64,000 bases of DNA from Henriciella sp. (GCA_030066975.1 JASJAO010000010.1:1-64000), one strand, 5' to 3'. Counted from the first letter of the stretch, positions 34,606 through 43,934 are shown. The notes: generated from the letters alone by a model not told the origin. Numbers and translations: made by a program.

Positions 34606-36036
34606 ATGAAAGAGTATCTACAGTTTTATATCAATGGCGAATGGGTCGATCCGGAAACGCCGCGGACATTGGATATCGAAAACCCGGCAACCGAAGAAGC
34701 GTTCGCAAAGATTTCACTGGGCTCTGGCGCGGATGTCGACAAAGCCGTCGCTGCAGCCAAGGCCGCTTTCCCGTCCTTTTCCACGACAAGCGTCGAATAT
34801 CGCGCTGAATTGCTCGACAAGATTGCCGCCGGATTGCAGGCACGGATGCCGGAGCTTGCTGAAGCGATTTCCTCGGAAATGGGCGCGCCGATGTGGCTCG
34901 CCAATGCTGCTCAGGTGCCGGCGGGTCTCGGTCATTTTGCTGTAACCGCAGGCGTGTTGCGCAATTACGAGTTTGAAGAAATGAAGGGCTCGACCCTGCT
35001 GCGCAAGGAGCCGATCGGAGTTTGCGGTTTCATCACGCCCTGGAATTGGCCGCTGAACCAGATCGCCTGTAAAGTCGCGCCAGCCCTAGCAGCCGGTTGC
35101 ACCATGGTTCTGAAACCTTCGGAAATTGCTCCGCTCGATGCGATGATCCTGACAGAAGTGATGCATGAAGCAGGCGTCCCGGCAGGTGTGTTCAACCTGG
35201 TGAACGGCGACGGCCCCGGGGTTGGCGCAACGCTTTCAGCGCATCCGGATGTCGATATGATGAGCTTTACCGGCTCAACCCGAGCTGGTGTTCTGGTGGC
35301 CCAGGCCGCTGCACCGACCGTGAAGCGCGTGGCGCAGGAATTGGGCGGAAAATCCCCGAATATCGTCCTTCCGGAAGCTGATCTGCAGAGAGCGGTCGCA
35401 GGGGGTGTGATGCAGATGATGACCAATTCGGGTCAATCCTGTAACGCCCCATCGCGCATGTTTGTGCCGCTGGAGAAGAATGAAGAGGCGATGCAGATTG
35501 CGGCCGCAGCGGCGAATGCTGTGAAAGTCCAGATGCCCGCCGAGGCCGAGCGCGGCGCGATTGGGCCGATCTCCAACGCCAACCAATATGCCAAGGTTCA
35601 GGACCTGATCCAGAAAGGCATTGATGAAGGCGCGACTCTGGTGGCGGGTGGTACGGGGCGACCCGAAGGGCTTAATCGCGGCTATTTTGCGCGCCCGACC
35701 GTGTTCGGCAATGTCACCAATGACATGACAATTGCGCGCGAGGAGATTTTTGGGCCAGTCCTGGTGATGATCCCGTATGAGGACGTCGATAGCGCCGTCG
35801 AGATGGCAAATGATACCGAATACGGTCTTGCAGGTTACGTACAGGGGCCGCAGGACCAGGCTTTGACTGTCGCCAATCGCATTCGCGCCGGACAGATCAG
35901 CGTGAACGGACCGGGCCCGGATTTCAACGCCCCGTTTGGCGGCTATAAAGCCTCCGGCAATGGCCGCGAATGGGGAGCGCACGGCTTTGAGGAATTCCTC
36001 GAAGTCAAAGCCGTCCTCGGCGCAAGTGCGGCCTAG
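34606..36036 (+). CDS. Aldehyde dehydrogenase, NAD(P)-dependent
   Basis: A 476-residue aldehyde dehydrogenase. The oxyanion/cofactor segment FITPWNWPLNQIACKVAPALAAGCTMVLKPSE is typical. The catalytic Glu is in QELGGKSPN and the nucleophilic Cys in NSGQSCNAPSR. The YEDVDSAVEMANDTEYGLAGYV and FGGYKASGNGREWGAHGFEEF segments complete the family. It oxidises an unidentified aldehyde. Its stop overlaps the stop of the convergent sugar dehydrogenase through a shared CTAG. Possibly of the group whose members act on aliphatic aldehydes. Confidence 0.94.
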   Translation: MKEYLQFYINGEWVDPETPRTLDIENPATEEAFAKISLGSGADVDKAVAAAKAAFPSFSTTSVEYRAELLDKIAAGLQARMPELAEAISSEMGAPMWLANAAQVPAGLGHFAVTAGVLRNYEFEEMKGSTLLRKEPIGVCGFITPWNWPLNQIACKVAPALAAGCTMVLKPSEIAPLDAMILTEVMHEAGVPAGVFNLVNGDGPGVGATLSAHPDVDMMSFTGSTRAGVLVAQAAAPTVKRVAQELGGKSPNIVLPEADLQRAVAGGVMQMMTNSGQSCNAPSRMFVPLEKNEEAMQIAAAAANAVKVQMPAEAERGAIGPISNANQYAKVQDLIQKGIDEGATLVAGGTGRPEGLNRGYFARPTVFGNVTNDMTIAREEIFGPVLVMIPYEDVDSAVEMANDTEYGLAGYVQGPQDQALTVANRIRAGQISVNGPGPDFNAPFGGYKASGNGREWGAHGFEEFLEVKAVLGASAA

Positions 36037-37574
36037 GGCTGTTCTTCAATCCGAAACACATCTCCATTGAGGCCGACAATGTAAAGATTGCCGGCCTCAT
36101 CTTCGCCGAAACTCGAAATTGATGCGAGCGTTCCGGCGTCTGGCACCAGTTGCTCGTTGAGCCGCACAAATTGGTCCGCCGAAACAGTCTGTCCGACGAT
36201 CAGATCGTCAACCGGGACCGCCCAGATGTTTTCGGTCGAGAAATCAGCAAAGACATAGTGATCCTGGATCGCATCGATCCCGCCGCGATGCACGTATCCA
36301 CCGGTAATGGAATTGCCCTGCGTAGGGCCTGACCCATGGAAGTATTCTGCGACCGGATCGGTAAAGGCGGCCTGATCAGGGCCCTCGAAATCCTGCGTGC
36401 CTTCCTGTTCGTTCCAGCCATAATTCGCGCCGACATCGCCTGATCTTAGTCGGTTGATCTCCTCAACGGCGCCTTGCCCGACATCGGCTAGGAAGAGGTC
36501 TCCGGTAACAGAATCGAAGCTTGCGCGATAAGGATTGCGAAGGCCGAGTGCGAAAATCTCTTCTCGTCCATTTGTGCCGTCAAAGGCATTGCCTGCGGGG
36601 ATGGCATAATCCCGTGTTGGATCGCTGGGAAACGCGTCAGTTGAGACATCAATGCGAAGCACTTTCCCAAGCAGTGAGTTCGGGTTCTGAGCAAAATCAC
36701 TGGGATCGCCCGAGCCGCCGCCGTCACCGGTTGGAACAAAGAGCAGATTGTCTTCTGAAAACCCGATCCATCCGGCGTTATGATTGGTGTCCGGCTGCGC
36801 GAAAGTCAGGATTATATCCGCGGTCGACGGGTCTGCCTGAGAGGAAGAGCCTGTAAACATGAGATAACGGCGGATTTCCGTGTCGCCGGAGGGGTTTGTA
36901 ACGTTCACGTAGAAGGCCCGATCGCTCGCAAAGTCAGGTGAGAACGCAAATCCAAGCAATCCACCTTCACCTGCGGCAGAAATGCTGGGCGACACGTCAA
37001 GAAAGTCGACCGTGTCAATCAGTCCTGTATCCGGGTCCAACAGGCGAATGCGTCCCCCTTTTTCGAGAACCAGTACGTCAGACGACCCCGGTAGACCAAT
37101 CAAAAAGAGGGGTTGATTGAAGCCGCTGCCCACTCGCCGCAATGCCAGATCCTCGGCGACGTCAAGAATGCTGATATCGACACTGAATTGCACGGTCAGC
37201 CCACTTGAGTCGCGAATTTCAAACGTGATCGTGTAGACATTGTCACCATTGCCGTCTGTCGGCATTTCAAAGTCGAAACCCTCGGTGCTTGAGACCGTTA
37301 AAGAGGTTAAGTCTATGTCAAAGGCATCTTCGTCTCCGCCGGGCACAACCGACGCGGAAACCGCGTCCCCGTCTGGATCAGAGACGGTCAGTGTGTAGAG
37401 CGTCCCGCTCGTATTTTCATCGATGGAGACCTGCGCCGATGAGGATACGATCGGCGCGCGATTGCCAGTTGCTTCAGGACTGGACCCCGATCCCCCGCCG
37501 CAAGCGGAGAGACCAAGTAGCGCTGACGCAAATCCAAAGGCTCTTAAAGTCTGGGACACAGCCTCTACCTCCAA
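36033..37574 (-). CDS. PQQ-type sugar dehydrogenase (GSDH/SdhL) lipoprotein
   Basis: A 513-residue lipoprotein: signal and lipobox LLGLSACGGG (Cys about residue 25). A cadherin-like or Ig-like region follows (about 40-145, DPDGDAVSASV, DENTSGTLYTL). Then comes the six-bladed soluble glucose/sorbosone dehydrogenase propeller, with GEGGLLGFAFSPDFASDRAFYVN, DTNHNAGWIGFSEDNLLFVPTGDGGGSGDP and FALGLRNPYRASFDSVTGDLFLADVGQGAVEEIN. PQQ would be the cofactor. The cadherin-like addition is unusual among simple members. The substrate sugar or aldehyde cannot be read from sequence. Confidence 0.9.
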   Translation of the reverse strand: MEVEAVSQTLRAFGFASALLGLSACGGGSGSSPEATGNRAPIVSSSAQVSIDENTSGTLYTLTVSDPDGDAVSASVVPGGDEDAFDIDLTSLTVSSTEGFDFEMPTDGNGDNVYTITFEIRDSSGLTVQFSVDISILDVAEDLALRRVGSGFNQPLFLIGLPGSSDVLVLEKGGRIRLLDPDTGLIDTVDFLDVSPSISAAGEGGLLGFAFSPDFASDRAFYVNVTNPSGDTEIRRYLMFTGSSSQADPSTADIILTFAQPDTNHNAGWIGFSEDNLLFVPTGDGGGSGDPSDFAQNPNSLLGKVLRIDVSTDAFPSDPTRDYAIPAGNAFDGTNGREEIFALGLRNPYRASFDSVTGDLFLADVGQGAVEEINRLRSGDVGANYGWNEQEGTQDFEGPDQAAFTDPVAEYFHGSGPTQGNSITGGYVHRGGIDAIQDHYVFADFSTENIWAVPVDDLIVGQTVSADQFVRLNEQLVPDAGTLASISSFGEDEAGNLYIVGLNGDVFRIEEQP

Positions 37575-37700
37575 TGAACCCAGCCCAACTAAGGTAGAAG
37601 GCTGAATGTATGCAATTTAACTCAAGTTCAGAAGCTCGCGTGTCAAATACAACCGTTTGTTTTTGCAGTCTGGTTGTATCTCGTTCATGATGCAGACAGG

Positions 37701-37720
37701 GTCAGCTTTGGTAAGCTGAC
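37701..37720. repeat. Perfect 8-bp-stem hairpin upstream of mscS
   Basis: GTCAGCTT-TGGT-AAGCTGAC is 20 bp in all. It has no T-run on either side, so it is not a terminator. It ends 24 bp before the mscS start and could be in the mRNA leader. Confidence 0.55.
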
Positions 37721-37744
37721 CGAGACAAGAAAAGGGGGTTGTTT

Positions 37745-38560
37745 ATGGAAGACTTTATCGACAATTACGGGCCGATGGCGGTGTCGTGGGGGACCAATCT
37801 GCTGATTGCGTTGCTGATCCTGATCATCGGCTATTGGATTGCCGGGCGAGCGAGCAAATTCGTTCGAGGGCTTGGTGCCAAGTATGAGAAACTCGACAGC
37901 ACGCTGTTCAATTTTCTGGGCAGTGTGGTGCGCTATGTCATCCTGGCCTTTGTCTTCATCGCGGTTCTGAACCGGTTCGGGGTGCAGACCACCTCGATCA
38001 TTGCGCTGCTCGGTGCGGCCGGTCTGGCGGTCGGTCTGGCGCTGCAGGGGGCGATGTCCAACCTGGCCGCGGGCGTGATGCTGATGATCTTCCGGCCCTA
38101 TAAGGCAGGCGATTTCATCGATGCAGCGGGCAATTTCGGCAATGTTCAGGAAATCTCCCTGTTTACCACCGTCTTGCGCACCTTTGATCACCAGCAGATC
38201 ATCATCCCCAACAGTGAGATCTGGGGCCAGCAAATTGTCAATCACAGCCACCACCCGGTGCGCGGGGTCGAGATGACGTTCGGCGTGTCTTACGATTCCG
38301 ATATCGACAAGACCCGTGAGGTGATTGCGAAAGTGTTTGAAGACCATCCGCTGATCCTGAATGACCCGGCGCCGGATATCGCCGTTTCAGAACTGAATGA
38401 CAGCTCTGTTGATTTCATTACGCGACCGTTTGTTAAGGGTGAGCACTGGTTTGATGTGCGCTATTCCGTGCCCGAAGCGGTGAAGAAAGCACTGGATGAG
38501 GCCGGGATCGAAATCCCCTTCCCGCATCGCAAGGTCATCCTGTTCCAGGGCGACAAGTAA
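37745..38560 (+). CDS. mscS: Small-conductance mechanosensitive channel MscS
   Basis: A 271-residue MscS-type channel with three transmembrane helices. TM3 carries IIALLGAAGLAVGLALQGAMSNLAAGVMLMIFRP, with the Gly/Ala packing pattern of the pore. The middle beta domain (FNFGNVQEISLFTTVLRTFDHQQIIIPNSE is typical of MscS beta) and the cytoplasmic C-terminal domain follow. It opens under membrane tension to release solutes in hypo-osmotic shock. AAAGGGGG is 7 bp before the ATG at 37745; an in-frame TTG at 37739 is less likely. Confidence 0.94.
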   Translation: MEDFIDNYGPMAVSWGTNLLIALLILIIGYWIAGRASKFVRGLGAKYEKLDSTLFNFLGSVVRYVILAFVFIAVLNRFGVQTTSIIALLGAAGLAVGLALQGAMSNLAAGVMLMIFRPYKAGDFIDAAGNFGNVQEISLFTTVLRTFDHQQIIIPNSEIWGQQIVNHSHHPVRGVEMTFGVSYDSDIDKTREVIAKVFEDHPLILNDPAPDIAVSELNDSSVDFITRPFVKGEHWFDVRYSVPEAVKKALDEAGIEIPFPHRKVILFQGDK

Positions 38561-38635
38561 CGCCGGGGTACGGCTTGCAAGGCATCGCTGTGTGTTCAAT
38601 CTGAAGCATAATAGCTGCAGACAAGGACCACGGCG

Positions 38636-39250
38636 ATGACCCTGAAAATCCACCATCTTAATGCGTCGCGTTCCCAGCGCATTGTCTGGCTGCTGGAAGA
38701 GCTTGGGACGCCGCATGAGGTCGTTCACTACCAACGCAATTCCGAGACCGGGCTTGCCCCGCCGGAGCTGCTCAACTTCCACCCGATGGGTAAGTCACCG
38801 CTGCTCGAACATGATGGGGTGGTGATCGCCGAAACCGGAGCGATTGCTGAGTATTTGCTCGCCAAGTTTGACCCCGATCACAAGCTGCACCCGCGGTCGG
38901 ACTCGGCTGAGTTTCCGCGCTATCTGGAATGGCTGCATGCGGCCGAAGGGGCAATCTTTTTACCGGGCCTGATGGGCTTCTACCTTATGAATTCCGGTCT
39001 TTCTGATCACGATCTCGCGAGCCGCATGGGGGCGGAAGCGGTGAAGGCAGCCGGTACAATCGAAGCGCACCTGTCCAAACACGCCTATTTTGCTGGAGAT
39101 ACGTTCACCGCCGCAGATTGCCTTATGGGCTTCCAGATCGGATCAATGAAGACCACAGGACGCTTGCCGACGGGCTCTGCGACAGCGGCCTGGCTCGACA
39201 AGATGCAGGCCAGACCGGCCTTCCAGAGAACGTTGGCCGTCGGCATCTAG
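38636..39250 (+). CDS. Glutathione S-transferase
   Basis: A 204-residue GST with the thioredoxin-like N-terminal domain (MTLKIHHLNASRSQRIVWLLEELG...MGKSPLLEHDGVVIAETGAIAEYL, where the ETGAI loop binds glutathione) and the helical C-terminal domain (YFAGDTFTAADCLMGFQI). It conjugates glutathione to electrophiles or acts as a peroxidase; the class is not resolved. Glutathione synthetase is encoded 5-6 kb downstream in this window, but with no operon link. No strong ribosome-binding site is seen before the ATG at 38636. Confidence 0.9.
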   Translation: MTLKIHHLNASRSQRIVWLLEELGTPHEVVHYQRNSETGLAPPELLNFHPMGKSPLLEHDGVVIAETGAIAEYLLAKFDPDHKLHPRSDSAEFPRYLEWLHAAEGAIFLPGLMGFYLMNSGLSDHDLASRMGAEAVKAAGTIEAHLSKHAYFAGDTFTAADCLMGFQIGSMKTTGRLPTGSATAAWLDKMQARPAFQRTLAVGI

Positions 39251-39346
39251 GTGCGACGATAGACCCTCCGATCACGATTATTTAACTGGCGTTCAGCTTG
39301 CATATATTAACACAGTGTGAATTCTGGCGTCATGAGGAGCAAGCAA

Positions 39347-39934
39347 ATGTCCCTGTTCAAAGCGATTGCCGCGAGCGTCGCCTTCGCAGCCCTGGCCGCC
39401 TGTGCGACGTCCACACCGTACCAGGCTGCGGACGGCGGGAAACGCGGCTATACAAACCAGCAGATTGAATCTGATCGCTGGCGGGTCACGTTTAATGGCA
39501 ACAGTCTCACCGATCGTGAGACGGTGGAAACTTATCTCCTGTATCGCGCAGCAGAGCTGACCGATCAGGAAGGCTATGATTATTTTCGGGTGGTCCAGCG
39601 TGAAACAGACGCAGAGCGACGCCTTGTTGAAACCGGCTTTGGCGCCGATCCGTTTTATTCACATTTCTACTGCGACTACAGGTTCTATGGCCGGGCGGGG
39701 CGCTTGTACGGCTATCCGCGCGGATTTTACGGTCGTTCACGGCTGGGATATCGCGGTCATTATTATCACGACCCGTTCTGGGGCCACTCATATGATGTGC
39801 GCGAGATCGTCCGCTATGAGGCGATCGCAGAGATCAAACTTGGTCGAGGTGAAAAACCGGATGATGCGGCTTACTTCAATGCCGACGAGGTTTTGATGAA
39901 CCTGGCGGGCCGCATTCAGCGCCCTGAAGCGTAA
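39347..39934 (+). CDS. CC0125/CC1285-family lipoprotein
   Basis: A 195-residue lipoprotein of a family best known from Caulobacter. The lipobox is LAAC (Cys about residue 18), followed by ATSTPYQAADGGKRGYTNQQIESDRWRVTFNGNSLTDRETVETYLLYRAAELT, the family signature. The middle is rich in Tyr, Gly, Arg and His (YCDYRFYGRAGRLYGYPRG). The molecular role is unknown; it is presumed to sit in the envelope. The ATG at 39347 has GAGGAG 8 bp upstream; two earlier in-frame starts lack one. A strong terminator follows. Confidence 0.85.
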   Translation: MSLFKAIAASVAFAALAACATSTPYQAADGGKRGYTNQQIESDRWRVTFNGNSLTDRETVETYLLYRAAELTDQEGYDYFRVVQRETDAERRLVETGFGADPFYSHFYCDYRFYGRAGRLYGYPRGFYGRSRLGYRGHYYHDPFWGHSYDVREIVRYEAIAEIKLGRGEKPDDAAYFNADEVLMNLAGRIQRPEA

Positions 39935-39956
39935 GTTCTAACTGAGACGATTAAAA

Positions 39957-39985
39957 AAAGCCGACCTCGCATTGAGGTCGGCTTT
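39957..39985. terminator. Bidirectional terminator between the lipoprotein and SDR genes
   Basis: The arms AAAGCCGACCTC and GAGGTCGGCTTT form a perfect 12-bp stem with a 5-nt loop. An A-run on the left and T-rich DNA on the right let it serve both convergent genes. Confidence 0.85.
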
Positions 39986-40006
39986 GCTTTTGAGGTGTCA
40001 GTCTGG

Positions 40007-40786
40007 TTAGCGCGGTGCCATACGGATTGCGCCGTCAAGGCGGACATCCTCGCCGTTGAAATAGCCGTTCTTGCACATCTCCACGGCCAGCGAGGCGAAT
40101 TCGTCCGGATTGCCGAGACGCGCCGGATTGGGAACGGAGGCAGCGAGCGCTTGTTTTACATTGTCAGGGGCGCCCTGCATCAGCGGCGTGTCAAAAATGC
40201 CAGGCAGGATCGTGTTCACGCGCACCAACTCACGCGCAAGATCCCGCGCGATGGGCAGGGTCATGCCGACCACCCCGCCTTTGGACGCGGAATAGGCCGC
40301 CTGTCCCATCTGGCCATCTTCTGCGGCGACGGAGGCGGTATTGACGATCGCACCGCGCTCGCCATTGATCGGGTCGAGCGTCAACATGCCAGCTGCCGAC
40401 TTCGCGATACAGCGGAACGTGCCGACCAGATTGATCTGAATGATCAGATTGAATGCATCAAGCGGGAAATGCTTGATTTCGCCGGTCTTGCGGTCGCGTC
40501 CGGCGGTCTTGGCGGCATTGCCGGTACCGGCACAGTTGATCAGGATCCGTTCCTGACCGATGGAGGCGCGGGCCTTTTCAAAGCCGGCGTCGACGGACTC
40601 GTCTGACGTGACATTGACGTTGCAGAACACCCCGCCAATCTCGCTCGCCATCGCTTCGCCTTTTTCTTCGTTAAGATCGAACAGAGCGACTTTAACCCCG
40701 TGACTGGCGAGCAGGCGTGCTGTGGCCGCGCCGAGCCCCGAAGCGCCACCGGTCACAACAGCGGAAATGTTTGAATTGAGTTCCAT
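40007..40786 (-). CDS. Short-chain dehydrogenase/reductase (3-hydroxyacyl-CoA dehydrogenase type)
   Basis: A 259-residue SDR. The NAD-binding motif is AVVTGGASGLGAATARLLASHG, the catalytic Ser/Tyr/Lys set is NTASVAAEDGQMGQAAYSASKGG, and the C-terminal LPGIFDTPL is typical. It resembles the HSD10/3-hydroxyacyl-CoA dehydrogenase group used for short acyl-CoA, and may join the beta-oxidation functions elsewhere in this window. GGGAGA precedes the ATG at 40786. It diverges from the DUF1232 gene, with 59 bp between starts. Confidence 0.92.
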   Translation of the reverse strand: MELNSNISAVVTGGASGLGAATARLLASHGVKVALFDLNEEKGEAMASEIGGVFCNVNVTSDESVDAGFEKARASIGQERILINCAGTGNAAKTAGRDRKTGEIKHFPLDAFNLIIQINLVGTFRCIAKSAAGMLTLDPINGERGAIVNTASVAAEDGQMGQAAYSASKGGVVGMTLPIARDLARELVRVNTILPGIFDTPLMQGAPDNVKQALAASVPNPARLGNPDEFASLAVEMCKNGYFNGEDVRLDGAIRMAPR

Positions 40787-40845
40787 GATAATCTCCCGAA
40801 AACGTGCTATTGAGAGGGACTTAGAAGGAAGGATGCAGCTGGCCA

Positions 40846-41259
40846 ATGTCTGACCCAACGGCAATCATCATTGAAAATGGGGAATCTGTTCCGACTCAAT
40901 TGCCAATCCCGACGGAAAAGCAGACGCGCCGGACAAAACGCAAGGTGCTGCCGAAACTTCTACGGGTGGCCGGGCAGATCCCGTTCGCTGAAGATGTGGC
41001 GGCAGCCTATTACTGCGCTGTAGATTCCGAAACGCCGCGCAAGGCCAAGCTGGTCCTGTTTGCGGCGCTCGGATACTTTGTTCTGCCGATCGATGCGGTG
41101 CCGGACGTTCTGGCGGGCCTCGGATTCTCAGATGATGCCGCCGTCTTGACGACGGCGATTGGTGTCGTCGGCATGCACATCAAACCGACGCACCGCTATG
41201 CAGCGCAGCGTCTCTTGCGGCTACCGAACCGGTCGACACCGCCTGCGGATCGGAATTAG
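40846..41259 (+). CDS. DUF1232 (YkvA-type) protein
   Basis: A 137-residue protein with the DUF1232 core: YYCAVDSETPRKAKLVLFAALGYFVLPIDAVPDVLAGLGFSDDAAVLTTAI. It includes a membrane-embedded hairpin and the conserved LPxDAVPDxxxxxGxxDD motif. The family has no settled function. Divergent from the SDR gene and convergent with the LpoA-like gene. Confidence 0.88.
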   Translation: MSDPTAIIIENGESVPTQLPIPTEKQTRRTKRKVLPKLLRVAGQIPFAEDVAAAYYCAVDSETPRKAKLVLFAALGYFVLPIDAVPDVLAGLGFSDDAAVLTTAIGVVGMHIKPTHRYAAQRLLRLPNRSTPPADRN

Positions 41260-41268
41260 AGCTGGCGT

Positions 41269-42585
41269 CTAACCAACCGGGGTGACGAAGCTGTCGGCAA
41301 CGGGGCGGACTTCACGAACGCCTTCCTCTGCACGCGGATCGATTTCCATGATGGCCAGTGAGCGTTCGACCAAACCGTCGGAGCGGAAGCGGAACAGCCC
41401 GTTCACGCCGGCAAATCCGTCCGGATGGGTGAGTTCTTCTACGGTCAAGTCACCATCACGTCCCAGCGCCATGGCAAGCGCCGCCGCATCATAAGCGAGG
41501 GCAGCAAGCGAAGTTGGACTGCGGCCATACTGGCGGGAATAGCGATTGCTGAAATCATCCATTTCGATCATCGGTGGGGCCGGAAACCAGGCTCCGTTCA
41601 GACTGGGTTCTCGCCAGACGGCCGGATCATTCCAGCCGCCCACACCGAGCATTCTGACGACGCGTGTATCCACACCATGATAAGCGAGCAGGGGCGCAAT
41701 CCGGCGCAGGCGGTTGCCGCGCTCTGGCACTAGTACAGCGACCCGGCGACCGGCCTCTGCGGCGGCTGCGACCGACGTTGCGAAATACTCGGCTTCAAAG
41801 TTCGGATTGACGGAATCGGCGGGATAAAAGCCAGAGGCGATCATCCGGCCTCCGCTTTGAGCCACTTCAATCTGCATCGCGCGTTCAATTTTCTGGCCGA
41901 GCGCGCTTTGTGGGCCGAAAAAGGCAAAATCGTCATACCCTTGCAAGCTGGCATAGCGGATGATTTCAGCGACTTCGGCTTCCGGCGCGATTGATGCGAG
42001 CCAGGTGCCGCCGCCGGCCACACTGCTATCATTGGAGAATGACACAATCGGCACGCCTTCGATCGCGGTGATGGTGCGAACCGGGTCGACATTTGCACCG
42101 AACAGCGGGCCGAGCACAATGTCGGCGCCGTTAGCGACCAGTTCGTCAGCGACTTGCAGGGCCGTCGCTTGCGATCCCCGTGTATCTTTGGGCAGGATGA
42201 CGAAATTGTCGCCCACGCTATCGAAGAGGGCAAGCTCAATCGCGGCGAGCATACCCTCGGTTTGTGTGCGCACATTTGCGCGGCGGTCCGAAAACGGCAG
42301 CATCACACCTGCACGGACCAAATCTTCACGGCCTTCAAGATGCGGCGGGGTGTAATCGACCGGCGCGCTATACTCCTCTTCCAGGTCTTCGAGATCCTCT
42401 TCTGCAACTTCGGTTGAAGGATCGATTGGACCGGTTTCACCGGTTGGGTCGACACGCGGTTTTCCGGACGAAATCGGGCCCACTGGTCCCGGTGATGTTG
42501 TGGTACAGCCAGCCACGGATAGAACGGCTGCGAAAAACAGGCTTGGCGCGAGGCGCTTGAAGCGCGATGCTGACATCAATGTCAT
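41269..42585 (-). CDS. Penicillin-binding protein activator LpoA-like lipoprotein
   Basis: About 438 residues. Signal and lipobox LSVAGC near residue 26, then an acidic linker and a periplasmic-binding-protein type 1 fold related to branched-chain amino acid receptors (RAGVMLPFSDRRANVRTQTEGMLAAIELALFDS, ADIVLGPLFGANVDPVRTI, DFAFFGPQSALGQKIERA). In E. coli LpoA activates PBP1A from the outer membrane. It sits head-to-head with rsmI, and rsmI, yraN and a BON lipoprotein follow on the other strand: the same gene set as the E. coli lpoA-rsmI-yraN-dolP cluster. The start ATG at 42585 has AGAAGG upstream and overlaps the rsmI start. Confidence 0.87.
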   Translation of the reverse strand: MTLMSASRFKRLAPSLFFAAVLSVAGCTTTSPGPVGPISSGKPRVDPTGETGPIDPSTEVAEEDLEDLEEEYSAPVDYTPPHLEGREDLVRAGVMLPFSDRRANVRTQTEGMLAAIELALFDSVGDNFVILPKDTRGSQATALQVADELVANGADIVLGPLFGANVDPVRTITAIEGVPIVSFSNDSSVAGGGTWLASIAPEAEVAEIIRYASLQGYDDFAFFGPQSALGQKIERAMQIEVAQSGGRMIASGFYPADSVNPNFEAEYFATSVAAAAEAGRRVAVLVPERGNRLRRIAPLLAYHGVDTRVVRMLGVGGWNDPAVWREPSLNGAWFPAPPMIEMDDFSNRYSRQYGRSPTSLAALAYDAAALAMALGRDGDLTVEELTHPDGFAGVNGLFRFRSDGLVERSLAIMEIDPRAEEGVREVRPVADSFVTPVG

Positions 42586-43505
42586 CTGAAATACCTTCTT
42601 CAAAGTCGTCGCCGGACATCGGCGCCTCACGGGGTCAGCCAGACTCTAAAACCGGGGCTGCGCGCACGCAACCGCTCGATGCGGGCCTGTATGTTGTTTC
42701 CACACCGATCGGCAATCTTCGCGACATTACCCTTCGCGCTCTGGACACGTTGCAGAGCGTCGATGAGGTGCTTGCAGAAGACACCCGCGTGGCGCGGCGA
42801 CTGTTAGATACGTACGATATTCGTGCGAAAGTCAGTCCCTATCATGACCATAATGGGGCGCAGCGCCGACCCGAGATCCTGCAGCGGCTGGAAGCGGGCG
42901 CGGCGATCGCCTTGATCAGCGATGCCGGCACACCGCTTGTTTCTGATCCGGGGTGGAAGCTGGTCCATGATGCACTTGAACACGGTATTAAAGTGATCCC
43001 GGTGCCTGGCGCTTCTGCGGTACTGGCCGGGCTTGTGGCGAGTGGGGTGGCGAGCGACCGTTTCATGTTTTGTGGGTTTCTACCGGCAAAATCTGCGGCG
43101 CGGCAAAAAGAAGCCCGTGCGCTCGCCGAGGTCGAGGCGAGTCTGGTTTTCTATGAAAGCGGTCCGCGTTTGGCCGCAAGCCTTGCGGATCTGGCTGAGG
43201 TGATGGGAGAAGCTCGTGACGCGGCAGTCGCGCGGGAGCTGACCAAACTGTTTGAAGAAACCCGGCGCGGTACGCTGGGTGAGCTCGCGGCGCATTATGC
43301 CGAGGCAGGCGCGCCGAAAGGCGAAATCGTGCTGCTCGTCGGGCCGCCGCAAGTTCAGCAGGTGACACCAGAGCAGCTCGACGCTGCCTTGTATGCAGCG
43401 CTGCAATCTGGATCGGTGAAGGCGGCCGCTGCCGAAGTGGCCGAATTGCTCGGCGTGCCGAGGCGGGAGGCCTATCAGCGGGCTCTGCAGCTGAAGAATG
43501 GCTAA
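42567..43505 (+). CDS. rsmI: 16S rRNA (cytidine(1402)-2'-O)-methyltransferase RsmI
   Basis: A 312-residue protein with the family signature GLYVVSTPIGNLRDITLRALDTL and LAEDTRVARRLLDTYDI. It uses S-adenosylmethionine to methylate C1402 in the small-subunit ribosomal RNA. The first 35 residues are a low-complexity lead. The ATG at 42567 is given, but 42579 is possible. Its start overlaps the divergent LpoA-like start, so the two promoters must lie inside each other's coding ends. yraN overlaps its end by 8 bp. Confidence 0.95.
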   Translation: MLTSMSSEIPSSKSSPDIGASRGQPDSKTGAARTQPLDAGLYVVSTPIGNLRDITLRALDTLQSVDEVLAEDTRVARRLLDTYDIRAKVSPYHDHNGAQRRPEILQRLEAGAAIALISDAGTPLVSDPGWKLVHDALEHGIKVIPVPGASAVLAGLVASGVASDRFMFCGFLPAKSAARQKEARALAEVEASLVFYESGPRLAASLADLAEVMGEARDAAVARELTKLFEETRRGTLGELAAHYAEAGAPKGEIVLLVGPPQVQQVTPEQLDAALYAALQSGSVKAAAAEVAELLGVPRREAYQRALQLKNG

Positions 43506-43869
43506 GCGAGGCACGAAGTCACGGCAGGTTGCGGAAACGCGCGGGCGCCTGGCGGAGCATTTCGCGGCGCTTTATCTGAGCCTGTCAGGCCATGCGATTC
43601 TCGCCATGCGCGCCAAGACCCCGGTCGGAGAAGTCGACTTGATTGTCAAAAAGGGCGACTTGCTGGCCTTTGTCGAGGTAAAACAACGCCAATCCCTGCA
43701 TGTCGCGCTCGACGCTGTGCCGGAGCGCAATTGGCAGCGGATCAGTCGTGCAGCTGCCCATTGGGCGGCGCGCCATCCACATTACGGGAAACTTAATTGG
43801 CGCTATGACCTGATTGCCGTAACGCCGTGGCGTCTGCCCAAACATTATCCAGATTTCTGGCGGCCCTAA
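43498..43869 (+). CDS. yraN: YraN family protein (UPF0102, endonuclease-like fold)
   Basis: A 123-residue member of UPF0102, with RGRLAEHFAALYLSLSGHAILAMRAKTPVGEVDLIVKKGDLLAFVEVKQRQS. The GEVDLI...FVEVKQR layout fits a restriction-endonuclease-like (PD-(D/E)xK) fold. The natural substrate is not known. It overlaps rsmI by 8 bp and is followed by the BON lipoprotein and gshB, a gene string conserved from E. coli relatives onward. Confidence 0.93.
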   Translation: MAKRGTKSRQVAETRGRLAEHFAALYLSLSGHAILAMRAKTPVGEVDLIVKKGDLLAFVEVKQRQSLHVALDAVPERNWQRISRAAAHWAARHPHYGKLNWRYDLIAVTPWRLPKHYPDFWRP

Positions 43870-43934
43870 TCTTGCCCCAAGCCTGGACTAAGCGGAGGCG
43901 AGACAGATAGGAGCCGACCGGCGGGGAGTTCGAT

